A DNA stretch of 64,000 nucleotides from Malaya genurostris (lineage: Eukaryota > Arthropoda > Insecta > Diptera > Culicidae). How positions within the stretch are numbered: the first letter of the stretch is position 1; each line of letters begins with the position of its first letter. Shown in pieces: positions 27,193 through 37,169 of this stretch. The translations under genes and the position numbers were made by a program. Under the pieces are notes generated by a model. The model saw only the letters and a list, made by a program, of their open reading frames with translations. It had not been told where the DNA came from and did no database searches. The stretch spans positions 153,744,365 to 153,808,364 of the forward strand of contig NC_080572.1 in assembly GCF_030247185.1 (NCBI RefSeq). Direction: 5' to 3'.

Positions 27193-27786
27193 CTAGACAT
27201 CAATCGTCAACAGCTTTCTAGTGACTTCTTGGAGACCAAAAACTAAACATGGTATGTCCAGGTTGTAATGGGCCAAACCACTCAAGTACGGTTCTGACAA
27301 AGGTAATGAATTGTTACTTAGCACACTTTGAAAGAAGGACGAGAATAGGTTAGCAGTGCTTAGTGATGTTTCAGCAGATTCACCATTGTAGCATACGTTT
27401 ATAGGTATACCGTTTGATATTTTGCGGCTAGTGATGTAGTTCCAAAATACTGTTGGATTATCCTTCACATTGCTTTCGATTTGCTGTATGTAATTGTGAA
27501 AACAAGACACATGGAAAGAGTTATATTGACGTTCTATTTCACGTGACTCGGTTTTGTGCCATGTGGATTTGGTTTTAAAATAACGATTCTTCGCCTTCCG
27601 CAATCGGTTGCGCAAATGTTGAAGTTCAGAATTCCACCATGGTTGGTTGAATTTTTTCCGACGAAAACGTTGTTTAATTGGTACATTATTTCCAATGATT
27701 TCATACAATTTTGAGTAAAACAATGAAACGGCATCATCGATAGTTTCACCTCGTATAATTTCAGCCCACTCAACTTCGGAGATCAT
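27193..27786 (-). pseudogene. CR1-like copy B ORF2 linker between endonuclease and RT
   Basis: A 197-codon open stretch with FYSKLYEIIGNNVPIKQRF, NQPWWNSELQHLRNRLRKAK, NPTVFWNYITSRKISNGIP and TANLFSSFFQSVLSNN. This WWN...LRN...FWNY pattern is the conserved linker seen also in copies A and C. The upstream endonuclease end is degenerate at 27800-28310. Confidence 0.8.
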
Positions 27787-27799
27787 TTCGTTCAGATTA

Positions 27800-28311
27800 G
27801 AATAGTCAGTCCTACTTCAAGCAAATCAATCAACGCAGGATCATAGGATCATTGGTAAACGCTAGGTCTTATAATCGACCATTAGCGTTTATGAAATTGT
27901 TGATCTGTCGCAGTCCACTGGATAACAACTTTTCAACTAAGACAATTTCATGTTCCGATGAAGCATTAACTGGCAACAGTGAATTAGTTACGTCTTCGAA
28001 CTGCTAATCTAAGTGAGGCAAATTATTGTCACCCATAACAACAATAACATCATTTTCGGCTGCATGTGTGCAGAGATCGTTAACACAAGATGAGTGCGCT
28101 TGGTACAATGAAACGTCTGAGTTCGGTGGAAGATAGATTATGCAGATGAAAAGAGAGAAAAATTTTAGTTTTATTCGAACGGTCGCTTGTGACGGAGGAG
28201 CTATTCAGTTCTCTTTTTACGCCGATTAACACTCCGCCACCTCGTTGAAATGAACTGGTATCGAAATTTCGATCACATCGATATAAACAGTAGTTTTTGG
28301 TGATTTCATTG
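27800..28311 (-). pseudogene. CR1-like copy B endonuclease, distal part
   Basis: Adjacent to the Transib, the minus strand reads EITKNYCLYRCDRNF, then (with a small frame break) SSFQRGGGVLIGVKREL. This is the endonuclease just after its first catalytic Glu. Further on, near 28070-28000, degenerate DNNLPHL-type text marks the D-N motif region. The proximal part is on the far side of the Transib at ~31770-31900. Confidence 0.65.
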
Positions 28312-28350
28312 CACAGTGGTCCGGATCCACAATTTAGGAGGACAAAAACA
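28312..28350 (+). promoter_or_regulatory. Left terminal 23-RSS-like transposase site
   Basis: Heptamer CACAGTG (28312-28318), a 23-bp spacer (28319-28341), and nonamer ACAAAAACA (28342-28350). The V(D)J recombination signal consensus is CACAGTG and ACAAAAACC with a 12- or 23-bp spacer. The heptamer is therefore perfect and the nonamer 8 of 9. Confidence 0.9.
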
Positions 28351-29012
28351 TTTGTGGCTTAGTCTTATACTTTAGAGCTATGATGTACTACTTTAGAGCT
28401 TTGATGTCTTCAGAACAAATGATCAGTGAAAGACAAGCCATATTTTGAAGCATATGGTATTAGGGTGGTTCTAATTATTAGGGTGATCCAAAAATTATTT
28501 TCCGTATATTTTGAGATAGAGAACTGCATCCTTCGGCAAAATTGTAGGAAAACTTATATCAAGCAACTTTGCCGAAAACACTACTGTAGTATCTCTAACC
28601 GTTTTAGTGTTACAGCTATTTTAATAGAGCAACTTAGGGTGTTCCTAAAAAAAATCAGATTTTTTGTTCTAGCTTTCTTAATTTTCACTTCTCGATTTTG
28701 GTGTCTTTGAATATCTTTTAGAGTTTGTTGAAACCAATTTTTTCATGACTAGCGCATTCAGGTAGCATTTTCTGAACCGAAGTTATGAGCAACACTAGTT
28801 CAAAAACAGATCATTTTCAAACTGCTATATCTGACATTGAAGCAAATGAAAAAAAAAATCGGTTTCTTTCATTTGATAGAAAATACTTTCGAGTATGTTA
28901 TTAAAAAAATGGCGGAGGAGATATTTTTTTAAATTTTTTAAATTGTGTTCAAACATTGGGTTTTTTTTATTGAAAAATGATCTTTCATGTAAGACATTTA
29001 TTAGCTATATAG

Positions 29013-29612
29013 TGAAAGAAACCGATTTTTTTTCATTTGCTCCAATGTTAGATATAGCAGTTTAAAAATGATATGTTTTTGAACAAGTTTTACTCATAAC
29101 TTCGGTTCAGAAAACGTTACCAGAATGCGCTAGTCATGAAAAAAAAAATGGTTTCAACAAACTCTAAAAGATATTCAAAGACACCAAAATCGAGAAGTGA
29201 AAATTAAGATAGCTAGAGCAAAAAATCTGATTTTTTTAGGAACGCCCTAAGTTGCTCTATTAAAATAGCTGTAACAATAAAACCGTTAGAGATACTACAA
29301 TAGTGTTTTCGGCAAAGTTGCTTGATATAAGTTTTCCTACAATTTTGCCAAAGGATGCAGTTCTCTATTAAAATAATGTATTGCTGTCTTCTAGCGTGTC
29401 AAAACTAATTCAGCTGCATAATCGGGAAGATGGAGTACACTCACGTTGGTTGTTACTCTATTCGATAATGCTATTACAGGATCAGACGTTGAAAGAAATC
29501 GTTTGAATACATCCACTAGATTCACTAAACGATTGAAGTTCTGCGGATGGAACTGCCTATACTTGCGAATTGATTTATTTCGACTTTCTTGTGCTTCTTT
29601 ACTGTACATTAT
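29013..29612 (-). repeat. Inverted duplicate of the Transib 3' end inside its left arm
   Basis: 29371-29612 is an inverted copy of the transposase carboxy-terminal coding end (30851-31075; encodes MYSKEAQESRNKSIRKYRQF on the minus strand). 29013-29369 is a third copy of the subterminal segment, in the orientation of the right arm (31235-31587). With 28480-28900 it forms a large palindrome with a ~110-bp spacer. Confidence 0.8.
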
Positions 29613-29755
29613 TTGCTATCTGTTTGGTTCCCTTGCGATTGATTGTTGAGCAAGAAGGCTGGATAATCTGGAACAACAATTATGCTTCATCTGTTTCCCT
29701 TTGCTGCCCAAAATAATAATCTTTCAAAAGGAAAACACGGAACTAACAGCAGGAA

Positions 29756-31069
29756 GTGGACAAAGTAAATGCAGAAATTGCAGAGCTTGTTCCCACAGTA
29801 TTCGGGAAAGTATTTGTATCAACGAAGCTATTGTTCTGCCTGAACGATACGAAAATGTTAAACGACATAACAGGCATACACTCCCAAGCTTGGTGCATAT
29901 GCAAGCGCTCAGGAAAAGCTCTGAATTTTTCAAGAACTGAAACAAATGAGAATAATCCAAACAAATATCAATTTGGAATTTCGCCTCTACACGCAATGAT
30001 TTGATCTATGCAACTTTTGGTAAAAATGAGTTATTGTTTCCACATTGAGAAACCGACATGGCGCGTGTCCCGACAAAATCAGCATGTCAAGGAGCAAGAG
30101 ACAAACATACTAACGGCATTAAAAGAGCAGCTAGGGTTACGTATTGGCAAAGACATCATATTAACAAGATATCCAGCTCTCACATTTCCAGAATAAATCA
30201 TTGACAACATCCTTTTTTGCGAGCATGGTGCCCTCAGGTGAGTCCGCATCGAATCTCGTACATAGAAGTAGGGAAGAGAAATGTCAATTTTTTGCGCGCA
30301 AAAATAGCAGCACTGCGCACCCACACAATTGACATGATATGTTGAATGTGATGCCGTGCGATGGCGTTCCTATACTGAAGATTGATTTCGCTCCAAGCTG
30401 ACAGGGTCTGGCATTGGTGAACCAATGTTACCTGTAATCTGTTGATACAAATGATGAGGAGGTTTTATGCCTGTTGGAGAGAGAGATTGATACATTTCAT
30501 CTCCACCGGGCTTTTCCCTGCTCCAAATAAATAAATAAATAAATAAATAAAAACCATTACCTGGAGGCGATAACTCGAATGATAGTATCTGGGCCCGTAG
30601 ATTTTTCAAAGAATATAACACAGTAGCGCAAATCATCGAGTTAAATGGAAATATACTTGTACGGTTTTTTATAATCTTAACGTTGATAAACAGCAATGTG
30701 AAGATTTCGGTACCTGCTTTCCAGGAGTTTGCTGAACAAACAAAAATCCGTTTTGTGGAGCTGTATGGATGGTATGCTCTGTCGCCAACCGTGCATAAAC
30801 TTCTGGTGCATGGGACTGCAATTATAAAACATGCTATGCTTACTATTGGTATGTACAGTAAGGAAGCGCAAGAGAGTCGAAATAAATCAATTCGCAAGTA
30901 TAGGCAATTCCATCCGCAGAATTTCAATCGTTTAGTGAATCTAGAGGATGTATTCAAACGATTTCTTTTAACGTCTGATCCTGTAATAGCATTATCGAAT
31001 AGAGTACCAACCAACGTGAGTGTACTCCATCTTCCCGATTATACAGCTGAATTAGTTTTGACACGCTAG
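29756..31069 (+). pseudogene. Transib-type (RAG1-like) transposase remnant
   Basis: The first part (29756-30196) reads VNAEIAELVPTVFGK, then SQAWCICKRSGKALNF (CxxC pair), NKYQFGISPLHAMI and KPTWRVSRQNQHVKEQ. A LINE-tail-like insert ending (AAAT)n lies at 30410-30553. After it come NSNDSIWARRFFKEYN and LYGWYALSPTVHKLLVHG, then SKEAQESRNKSIRKYR. The Glu in SKEAQESRNK corresponds to the third catalytic residue of RAG1/Transib (RAG1 E962 region, SEGNESGNK). The first two catalytic Asp regions are not present. Stops at 31069. Inactive. Confidence 0.8.
30410..30553 (+). mobile_element. Short LINE 3'-end-like insert with (AAAT)n tail
   Basis: A ~140-bp segment ending in about seven AAAT units (30526-30553) separates two readable parts of the Transib protein. 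A short non-coding body with an (AAAT)n tail is the usual look of a 5'-truncated LINE or a SINE. Family not recognised. Confidence 0.5.
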
Positions 31070-31728
31070 AAGACAGCAATACATTTTTTTAATATATATA
31101 GCTAATAAATGTCTTACCTGAAAGAGCATTTTTCAATGTAAAAACCCAATGTTTGAACACAATTTAAAAAATTTAAAAAAATATTTCCTCCGCCATTTTT
31201 TTTATAAACATGCTCGAAAGTATTTTCTATCAAATGAAAGAAACCGATTTTTTTTCATTTGCTCCAATGTTAGATATAGCAGTTTAAAAATGATATGTTT
31301 TTGAACAAGTTTTACTCATAACTTCGGTTGAGAAAACGTTACCTGAATGCGCTAGTCATGAAAAAAAAATGGTTTCAACAAACTCTAAAAGATATTCAGA
31401 CACCAAAATCGAGAAGTGAAAATTAAGATAGCTAGAGCAAAAAATCTGATTTTTTTAGGAACGCCCTAAGTTGCTCTATTAAAATAGCTGTAACAATAAA
31501 ACCGTTAGAGATACTACAATAGTGTTTTCGGCAAAGTTGCTTGATATAAGTTTTCCTACAATTTTGCCAAAGGATGCAGTTCTCTATCTCAAAACATACG
31601 GAAAATAATTTTTGGATCACCCTAATAATTAGAACCACCCAAATACCATATGCTTCAAAATATGGATCTTTCACTGATCATTTGTTCTGAAGACATCATA
31701 GCTCTAAAGTATAAGACTAAGCCACAAA

Positions 31729-31767
31729 TGTTTTTGTCCCCCTAAATTGTGGATCTGGACCACTGTG
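31729..31767 (-). promoter_or_regulatory. Right terminal 23-RSS-like transposase site
   Basis: On the minus strand: heptamer CACAGTG (31767-31761), 23-bp spacer (31760-31738), nonamer ACAAAAACA (31737-31729). It mirrors the left end exactly in spacing, with two spacer differences. Confidence 0.9.
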
Positions 31768-31769
31768 CA

Positions 31770-32172
31770 CTGTTTGTGATATTTTCATGCAGCCATGTTT
31801 CCGTTAGTACTACGACGTCGTAATCGCACTCTGTAAGTGCTAAAAACAGATCGTTTGTTTACATGCGAAGACCTCTTACGTTCTGGTAGTAAAGTGTGAA
31901 TGAGTATGGGGAGGAATCGAACGGATCCGGTTGGGGTTTGTTCGTAGCGGTGACCTATTGTTTGACTGCTGATTCACCCTGTGACGGTTGAAAGCGAAAA
32001 GGAGTGCGTGACGTTGTTTTGCGATCAAAATCAAATTGACGGAACGTGATTCTTTTTTGCCATGTCTCCGCTAACAATGCTTATCTTTGTACTGCAGACC
32101 GATTCCCACTTTAAACGAGACAAAAGTTAGCTCATTGAGACTTTTGCCTTTCGGAACTAACTTTGTCACGTT
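31770..32172 (-). pseudogene. Copy B: end of ORF1 and start of endonuclease
   Basis: From the mariner target TA (32173) the minus strand continues ORF1 as NVTKLVPKGKSLNELTFVSF and KVGIGLQYKDK, ending near 31960. About 60 bp on, ORF2 starts with the text for YYQNVRG, degenerated (FTTRT*EVF), then ICF*HLQSAI and a WLHENITNSE-type end at the Transib target. The matching distal text is at 28310. Confidence 0.65.
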
Positions 32173-32174
32173 TA

Positions 32175-33487
32175 CAAGGTGAGATGAAAAAACTGCAACA
32201 AAGTAAAACGCCATAATTTTTTCATTTTTTTTTTAAATTTTATTGAATGAAAGCAAAAAATGTCGGAAATAACATCAAATTTGAGAATCGGTTTAGATTT
32301 GTTCGAATTGGCCACCTTTGGCACGAACTATGGCCTTCAAACGGCCAATGAAACCATCACACGCTGCCCGAAAGTGGCTCTGCGGTATTTTGTCCCATTC
32401 TCGGCGAAGCGCTTGCTTGAGATGATCGACACTTTGGTATTTTTTAGTGCCAACCTTGCTTTCCAAAATACCCCAGGCACAATAGTCCAACGGATTGGCA
32501 TCCGGAGATTTTGGTGGCCATTGTGCGGTGGAAATGAAGCGAGGAACCTCATTTCTTAACCATTCTTGGGTGGCGCGTGCTGAGTGCGATGGTGCTGAGT
32601 CCTGTTGGAATGTCCAAGGTCTGCGGCCGAAATGTTTGCGTGCCCAGGGCTTCAGAACTCCCTCCAAAATATTTTCGCGATAGATTTGCGCATTTATTTT
32701 GACCCCACGGTCGATGAATACGAGCGGCGAGCGACCATCGGCTATTATGGCGGCCCACACCATCACCATGGCCGGCTTTTGAGTTCTGGTGGCCAACCGA
32801 AGTTGCAAATTTTCAGCTGACCTCTCTGGCAAGTAAACACGATCATTTTGTTTGTTTACAAACTGCTGGATAACGAATGGTTTCTCATCGGAGAAAACCA
32901 AATTCGGCAGTTCACCACTTTCGGCCAAGCGAAGCAACTCTTTAGCTTTTTCGAGTCTAACTTTTTTTTGCGCATCAGTAAGATCTTGCACTTTTTGGAA
33001 CTTCAATGGCTTTAGTCCAAGCTCATTTTTCAATATTTGCCGAATGGCATATTGCGATATGTTCAGCTCACGAGCCATTTTTCGGCCACTGCGACGCGGA
33101 TTTCGTTCAATTCGCTTCTTCACTTTTCGAACCATTTCTGCCGATGTTGCTGTTTTTTTTCGTCCACTTCCTTGACGTCGGGCTACGCTACCAGTATCAC
33201 GGTAACGAGCGATGGTACGAGACACAAAAGATTTATTCACTTTTAAATGCTGGAGGGCTCTAACGATAGCCACTTGTGGTTTTCCAGCCAAATGCAAAGC
33301 AATCACACTATCACACTTGAATTCCATCACAAAAAATTTTTTTTCTGAAAAATTCCCACCAAAATGCTTTTGTGCGCTTGTAAATAATATAATGAGCTGT
33401 CACTAGAATAAATCTGACAGCTGTGGGACGAGCGGTTTAGAAATGACAGCAGTCTGAAGTTGGTTGCAGTTTTTTCATCTCACCTTG
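32175..33487 (-). mobile_element. Full-length DD37D mariner (1,313 bp)
   Basis: Perfect inverted termini of 25 bp starting CAAGGTGAGATGAAAAAACT, flanked by TA (32173-32174 and 33488-33489). It contains one uninterrupted transposase gene. It is inserted in the ORF1 of CR1-like copy B: without the element and one TA, the reading frame runs DDTINVTKLVPKG. The internally deleted relative at 18740-19319 shares both ends exactly. Confidence 0.97.
32293..33330 (-). CDS. DD37D mariner transposase, apparently intact
   Basis: 345 codons, the usual length for Tc1/mariner transposases, with no stops. Residues 1-110 form the paired helix-turn-helix DNA-binding region (ALHLAGKPQVAIVRALQHLK, GSGRKKTAT as the GRPR-like linker, SQYAIRQILKNELGL). 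The catalytic residues are D148 (LVFSDEKPF), D244 (WTFQQDSAPSH) and D282 (SPDANPLDYCAWG). There are 37 residues between the last two, which defines the DD37D (maT/ITmD37D) group known from mosquitoes and other invertebrates. The enzyme would cut at the 25-bp termini and reinsert at TA. ATG ATG at 33330/33327; either could start. All features needed for activity are visible; whether it is expressed is unknown. Confidence 0.95.
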   Translation of the reverse strand: MMEFKCDSVIALHLAGKPQVAIVRALQHLKVNKSFVSRTIARYRDTGSVARRQGSGRKKTATSAEMVRKVKKRIERNPRRSGRKMARELNISQYAIRQILKNELGLKPLKFQKVQDLTDAQKKVRLEKAKELLRLAESGELPNLVFSDEKPFVIQQFVNKQNDRVYLPERSAENLQLRLATRTQKPAMVMVWAAIIADGRSPLVFIDRGVKINAQIYRENILEGVLKPWARKHFGRRPWTFQQDSAPSHSARATQEWLRNEVPRFISTAQWPPKSPDANPLDYCAWGILESKVGTKKYQSVDHLKQALRREWDKIPQSHFRAACDGFIGRLKAIVRAKGGQFEQI

Positions 33488-33489
33488 TA

Positions 33490-33959
33490 TAGTATCGTCG
33501 ATGTTGAGGTTATGCTTTACTAAGTCAGTTACCTGCTCAGTAGTGGCTTCGGGTGCAAAACCAGAAAGATACGTCCAAAAATGCTCACTCTCAGACAGTT
33601 TTGCAGCAAGGGGAGCTGTAACACCCGGTACCGTATCCTTTATACCGACAAATTCACGGTTCGAACTCGAACTACTTTGCACAGCATCCAGCAGTTGCCG
33701 TTTTTTCTAACAATTTGGCCAGTGGTGGTATCAAAAATCCGATGTGGTGTAATGTTACTTACGGTCGTTTGATTTAGAATTTGGTTTATTGTTATTGGTG
33801 TTTTGTTCTATCTCCCTTTTCAGCTCCTGCAGTGTTTTAAGAAGCTCATCATTTGTTAACTGCTGGGCCGAATTGGTTGATAATATTGCGTTACGAAATG
33901 TTGTGTTTTCCATTATCTTAGTACAGGCATTACACATCCAGTGCATGTTGGTTTTAGAG
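33490..33959 (-). pseudogene. Copy B ORF1, middle part
   Basis: Reads TNMHWMCNACTKIMENTTFR, then a coiled-coil-like LLKTLQELKREIEQNTNNN. After a frame break it reads SREFVGIKDTVPGVTAP-like text and LSGFAPEATTEQVTDLVKHN up to the mariner target. The CxxC continues the PHD finger begun at 34983. Confidence 0.75.
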
Positions 33960-34846
33960 CTGAGCTGAAGTAGATCGCCCATAGTTGCACTTCGTGATTG
34001 ATCGAATGAGTGGAAATGTACAATGAACCAAGAAAATGAAGCTTGGGAGAAGCAAATCATTTACACTGTACATACCCACTCACTCCTAACTTTGTATTAA
34101 ATAATCAATAACGACGCTGGCTACGACCAAAGGCTGTACTACTGAGGGAAAGGAAGGAATGTTAGTCCGATACTCGTTGTTTCTAGAGACCGCGGGTACC
34201 ACTGTATCTCCACGAGCATCACGGGATATGAGATTTGTTAGTAGGGAGGGAAAGAGATCCGGATATGTTTCGGTAAACAATATGATCTCAACAAAACCTG
34301 ATTTTTGATACACAAGAGAAATATAATAAGTAAGAAAAATATAAAATATCTCCAAGGAACGATCTCACCAGTATCCCTTTTCTCCAACTCGCGAGATGAA
34401 ACACGACCACTGAAAAATTAAATAAAAACACTTGCGAATGGGTCCGCTGCAGACCAACCCTAGACCTTCAGTCTGAATGACACGATTTGTAAACTTTCTT
34501 AATTCCATAGAAATCCGACAACACCGACAATAACATGCAGACAGCGCTTCAATAGGGTAACAGGTTAACATCGTTGAATTTAGGGGTGGTTAATTCTCAG
34601 TTTTCGCCGCTTTAGCATCTTTCGTTTCGCGGATCAATATTATTCAATAAATAGCACTCTAACTATTAAACACACACTTGCCACACTTGCACTGTCACTC
34701 AAAATAACTATGTCAACCAATTTTTTAACTATACGTATCAAACAACACATTGAAATTATACTTTTTTGAGAGCAGCAGCAGAACACCACATCGCACTTTC
34801 AGTAATGCCAACTCTCCCCTCCATCCAGTGCATGTTCGTTTTAGAG
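33960..34846. mobile_element. Unidentified ~0.89-kb insert with 25-bp direct repeats
   Basis: Separates two parts of the copy B PHD finger. CATCCAGTGCATGTT and GTTTTAGAG, with one mismatch between them, occur at both 33935-33959 and 34822-34846, so SKTNMHWM is encoded twice. The insert has no poly-A, no clear terminal inverted repeats and no protein I recognise (longest ORF 34355-34086, minus). The direct-repeat length suggests a target duplication from target-primed retrotransposition, but a tandem-duplication origin is not excluded. Confidence 0.55.
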
Positions 34847-34983
34847 ACGATTAAGTCTCTTTCGACAGTGGAAAGTTTATCGCACTTCAGGTGGAAAGAT
34901 GAGTGACAGAAACCACGGCAAATAATTTTATCTTTCACATTCAATTCGCAAGCACAAGCGTTACACAACAATACGACCTCCAT
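34824..34983 (-). pseudogene. Copy B ORF1 start with PHD-type finger
   Basis: Starts at ATG 34983: VLLCNACACELNVKDKIICR, then FCHSSFHLKCDKL and SKTNMHWM. The C-x2-C...C...C-x4-H...C spacing is that of a PHD finger, as in ORF1 of copy A at 9084. Interrupted by the insert at 33960-34846. Confidence 0.8.
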
Positions 34984-35089
34984 TGTGTTTTCGTAGACAA
35001 GAGCACCTTCGTATGAAACGGTGAACTTTTTTTCCGAAAAAAAAACAGCAAAATATGTTCACGACACTATTCAGCTTGAAGTATATACG

Positions 35090-36053
35090 TTGAAGAAATC
35101 GATTTTATTGATGAAGTTTTTGGAAATAATTTTAACGTATTCCGGCACGACCGAAATTTATCTCTCTGTCAGAAAAAATCTGAAGGTGGAGTCCTCATAG
35201 CCATAAACTCTTGCTTTACTTCTGAAGAAATTATTACTCCTAAATATAAAGAATTTGAGCATGTATGGGCCAAAGTCTCAATATTGGGAGAAGAACATAT
35301 TTACTGCTCTGGCTATTTCCCACCCGAAAATGCGAACAAATTCTCTTTTGAATTATTCTTTCAATCTTTAGACACAATTATTTCGAATGTGGAACCTGAA
35401 GTAAAGCTTCATATTTTTGGCGACTTCAATCAATGCGTAATGCGGACTTCATTTCTGACATTGAAAATGAATCAATCTTACTTCCAGTCGTAGGAGAAAA
35501 CGCAACATTGCATTACTTTTTCGACAAAATTTATAATTTTGGCCTGCATCAAGTAAACTCCGTAAAAAATCAACAAAATGCATATTTAGACCTTCTTTTC
35601 ACAAATTGCACAGAAGACTTTTGTGTGAATGCATCAAACCTGCCATTATGGAAAAATGAAGCATTTCACACCGCAATTGATTATTCATTATTTACACACA
35701 ATGCATCCCTTCCCTACGACTTGGAATATGAGGAAGTGCCAGAATACAATAAAATTGACTTTGAAGAAGTCAAGTGTAGACTAAGTATAATAAATTGGCG
35801 GAACATACTGAGTACAGAAGGAAATGTCGACGTCGAAGTAAACAAATTCTATCACATTATATACAAAATATTAGCCGAAACTTTGCCTATGAAAAGAAGA
35901 AGAAAAAATCATAACAGCAAATTACCTGTATGGTTCAATTCACAATTAAAACATTTGAAAAATAGGAAACAAAAAGCACACAAAACTTACAAACAAGAAA
36001 AAAGTGACGCTCATCTTCAAAATTACTTAAATCTATGCAATCAACTCAAATAG
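35090..36053 (+). pseudogene. Copy C ORF2: endonuclease remainder and linker
   Basis: Readable as FNVFRHDRNLSLCQKKSEGG, VLIAINSCF and EHIYCSGYFPPENANKFSFE, then KLHIFGDFNQ (the D-N motif). A frameshift near 35440 follows, then QQNAYLDLLFTNCTEDF and the linker KLPVWFNSQLKHLKNRKQKA. A second frame change occurs near 36045. The SDH-type end motif is degenerate (FHTAIDYSLFTHN). Confidence 0.8.
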
Positions 36054-37159
36054 CCATTAACACAGTACATGAAGAATATAACCGCAAAATTGAAAACGAA
36101 ATAAAGACTTGCCCTAAGAACTTTTTTAACTACACAAAAACTAAACTAAAAAGCAACAATTTTCCATCTCAAATGCACCTCGACGAACATGTAGGGAAAA
36201 ATAGTACAGAAATCTGCAATCGCTTTGCAATTTTTTTCCAAGAAGTATATACATCTTATTCAGAAACTGACCGTGACCGTGAATACTTCTCTTTCATACC
36301 TGCATTTTCCAACTCCATATCTGTAAACTATCTATCAGAACATGACATTTCGACAGCACTGAAAAACTTAGACGCCTCAAAAGGGCCTGGACCTGACAGT
36401 ATACCACCAATATTTTTAAAAAATCTTGCTGAAGAACTTACACTACCACTACAACTAATTTTTAACCTATCACTTAATAAATGTACTTTTCCTAAAGCAT
36501 GGAAATCTTCCTTTCTTGTACCAATATTTAAATCTGGTGCAAAATCTAACATTCGGAACTACCGTGGAATAGCCATTATCTCATGCATTCCAAAATTATT
36601 TGAAAAAATTGTAAATGAAAAACTTTTTCATCAACTTAAAAATGTAATAACAAACAAACAACATGGCTTTTTTAAAGGCCGCTCAACAACAACAAATCTC
36701 TTAGAATTTATGACATTCACTCTGAATGCAATGGACGCCGGAAACTACATAGAAACTCTTTACACTGACTTTAGCAAAGCCTTCGACCGTATTGACATAC
36801 CATTACTTCTACACAAACTACAAAAATATGGCATAAAACATACTCTTCTGGAAAGGCTCAAATCATACTTAACGAATCGTGTACAGGTAGTCCGCTTCCA
36901 AAACATTCTGTCTGAACCAATTAATGTAACTTCTGGCGTACCTCAGGGTTCTCACTTAGGGCCTCTCCTTTTTATTTTACATATAAACGACATTTCCTTC
37001 ATACTCAAAAATCTGAAAGTGCTTATATATGCATACGACATGAAACTCTTCATGGAAATTAAAAATATCAACGACGCTGTAATATTCCAGAACGAAATCA
37101 ATCTATTCCACATTTGGTGCTGCAAAAGTCTACTCCAACTCAATGTAAAAAAAATGTAA
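36035..37159 (+). pseudogene. Copy C ORF2: reverse transcriptase with mutated active site
   Basis: 374 codons: SKGPGPDSIPPIFLKNLAEE, FKSGAKSNIRNYRGIAIISC, KQHGFFKGRSTTTNLLEF, YTDFSKAFDRIDIP (motif A) and TSGVPQGSHLGPLLFILHIN (motif B). The active site reads IYAYDMKLF where YADDMK is expected, so one catalytic Asp is Tyr. The ORF stops at 37159 after a frameshift in an A-run; the rest of the protein is in the ORF at 37284. Confidence 0.85.
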
Positions 37160-37169
37160 CTCAATAACT

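Larger units (their letters stand above)
28312..31767 (+). mobile_element. Transib-like DNA transposon with RSS-like ends
   Basis: A 3,456-bp element. Both ends begin CACAGTGGTCC and are inverted repeats for about 0.68 kb (28312-29010 versus ~31090-31767). It is flanked by CATTG (28307-28311) and CACTG (31768-31772), a 5-bp target duplication with one mismatch. Its remnant transposase (plus strand) matches the Transib/RAG1 carboxy-terminal core. Transib elements make 5-bp duplications and have CACWRTG ends (established), so ends, duplication size and protein agree. The amino-terminal catalytic half is missing. Confidence 0.9.
26209..34990 (-). mobile_element. CR1-like non-LTR retrotransposon copy B, interrupted three times
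   Basis: Minus-strand order is PHD-type ORF1 start (34983), ORF1 middle (33959-33490), ORF1 end (~32170-31950), ORF2 endonuclease (~31900-31770 and 28310-27800), linker (27786-27193), RT fragments (27190-26740) and RT carboxy-terminal part (26740-26417), ending near 26209. It is split by an unknown ~0.9-kb insert (33960-34846), a DD37D mariner (32175-33487) and a Transib (28312-31767). Removing the mariner and the Transib, each with one target duplication, restores the frame, which is direct evidence that they are later insertions. Confidence 0.85.

Noticed and set aside
30370..31014. 214-codon minus-strand ORF overlapping the Transib transposase
   Set aside because: The opposite strand encodes recognisable Transib motifs; the minus ORF is a shadow and includes translated (AAAT)n.
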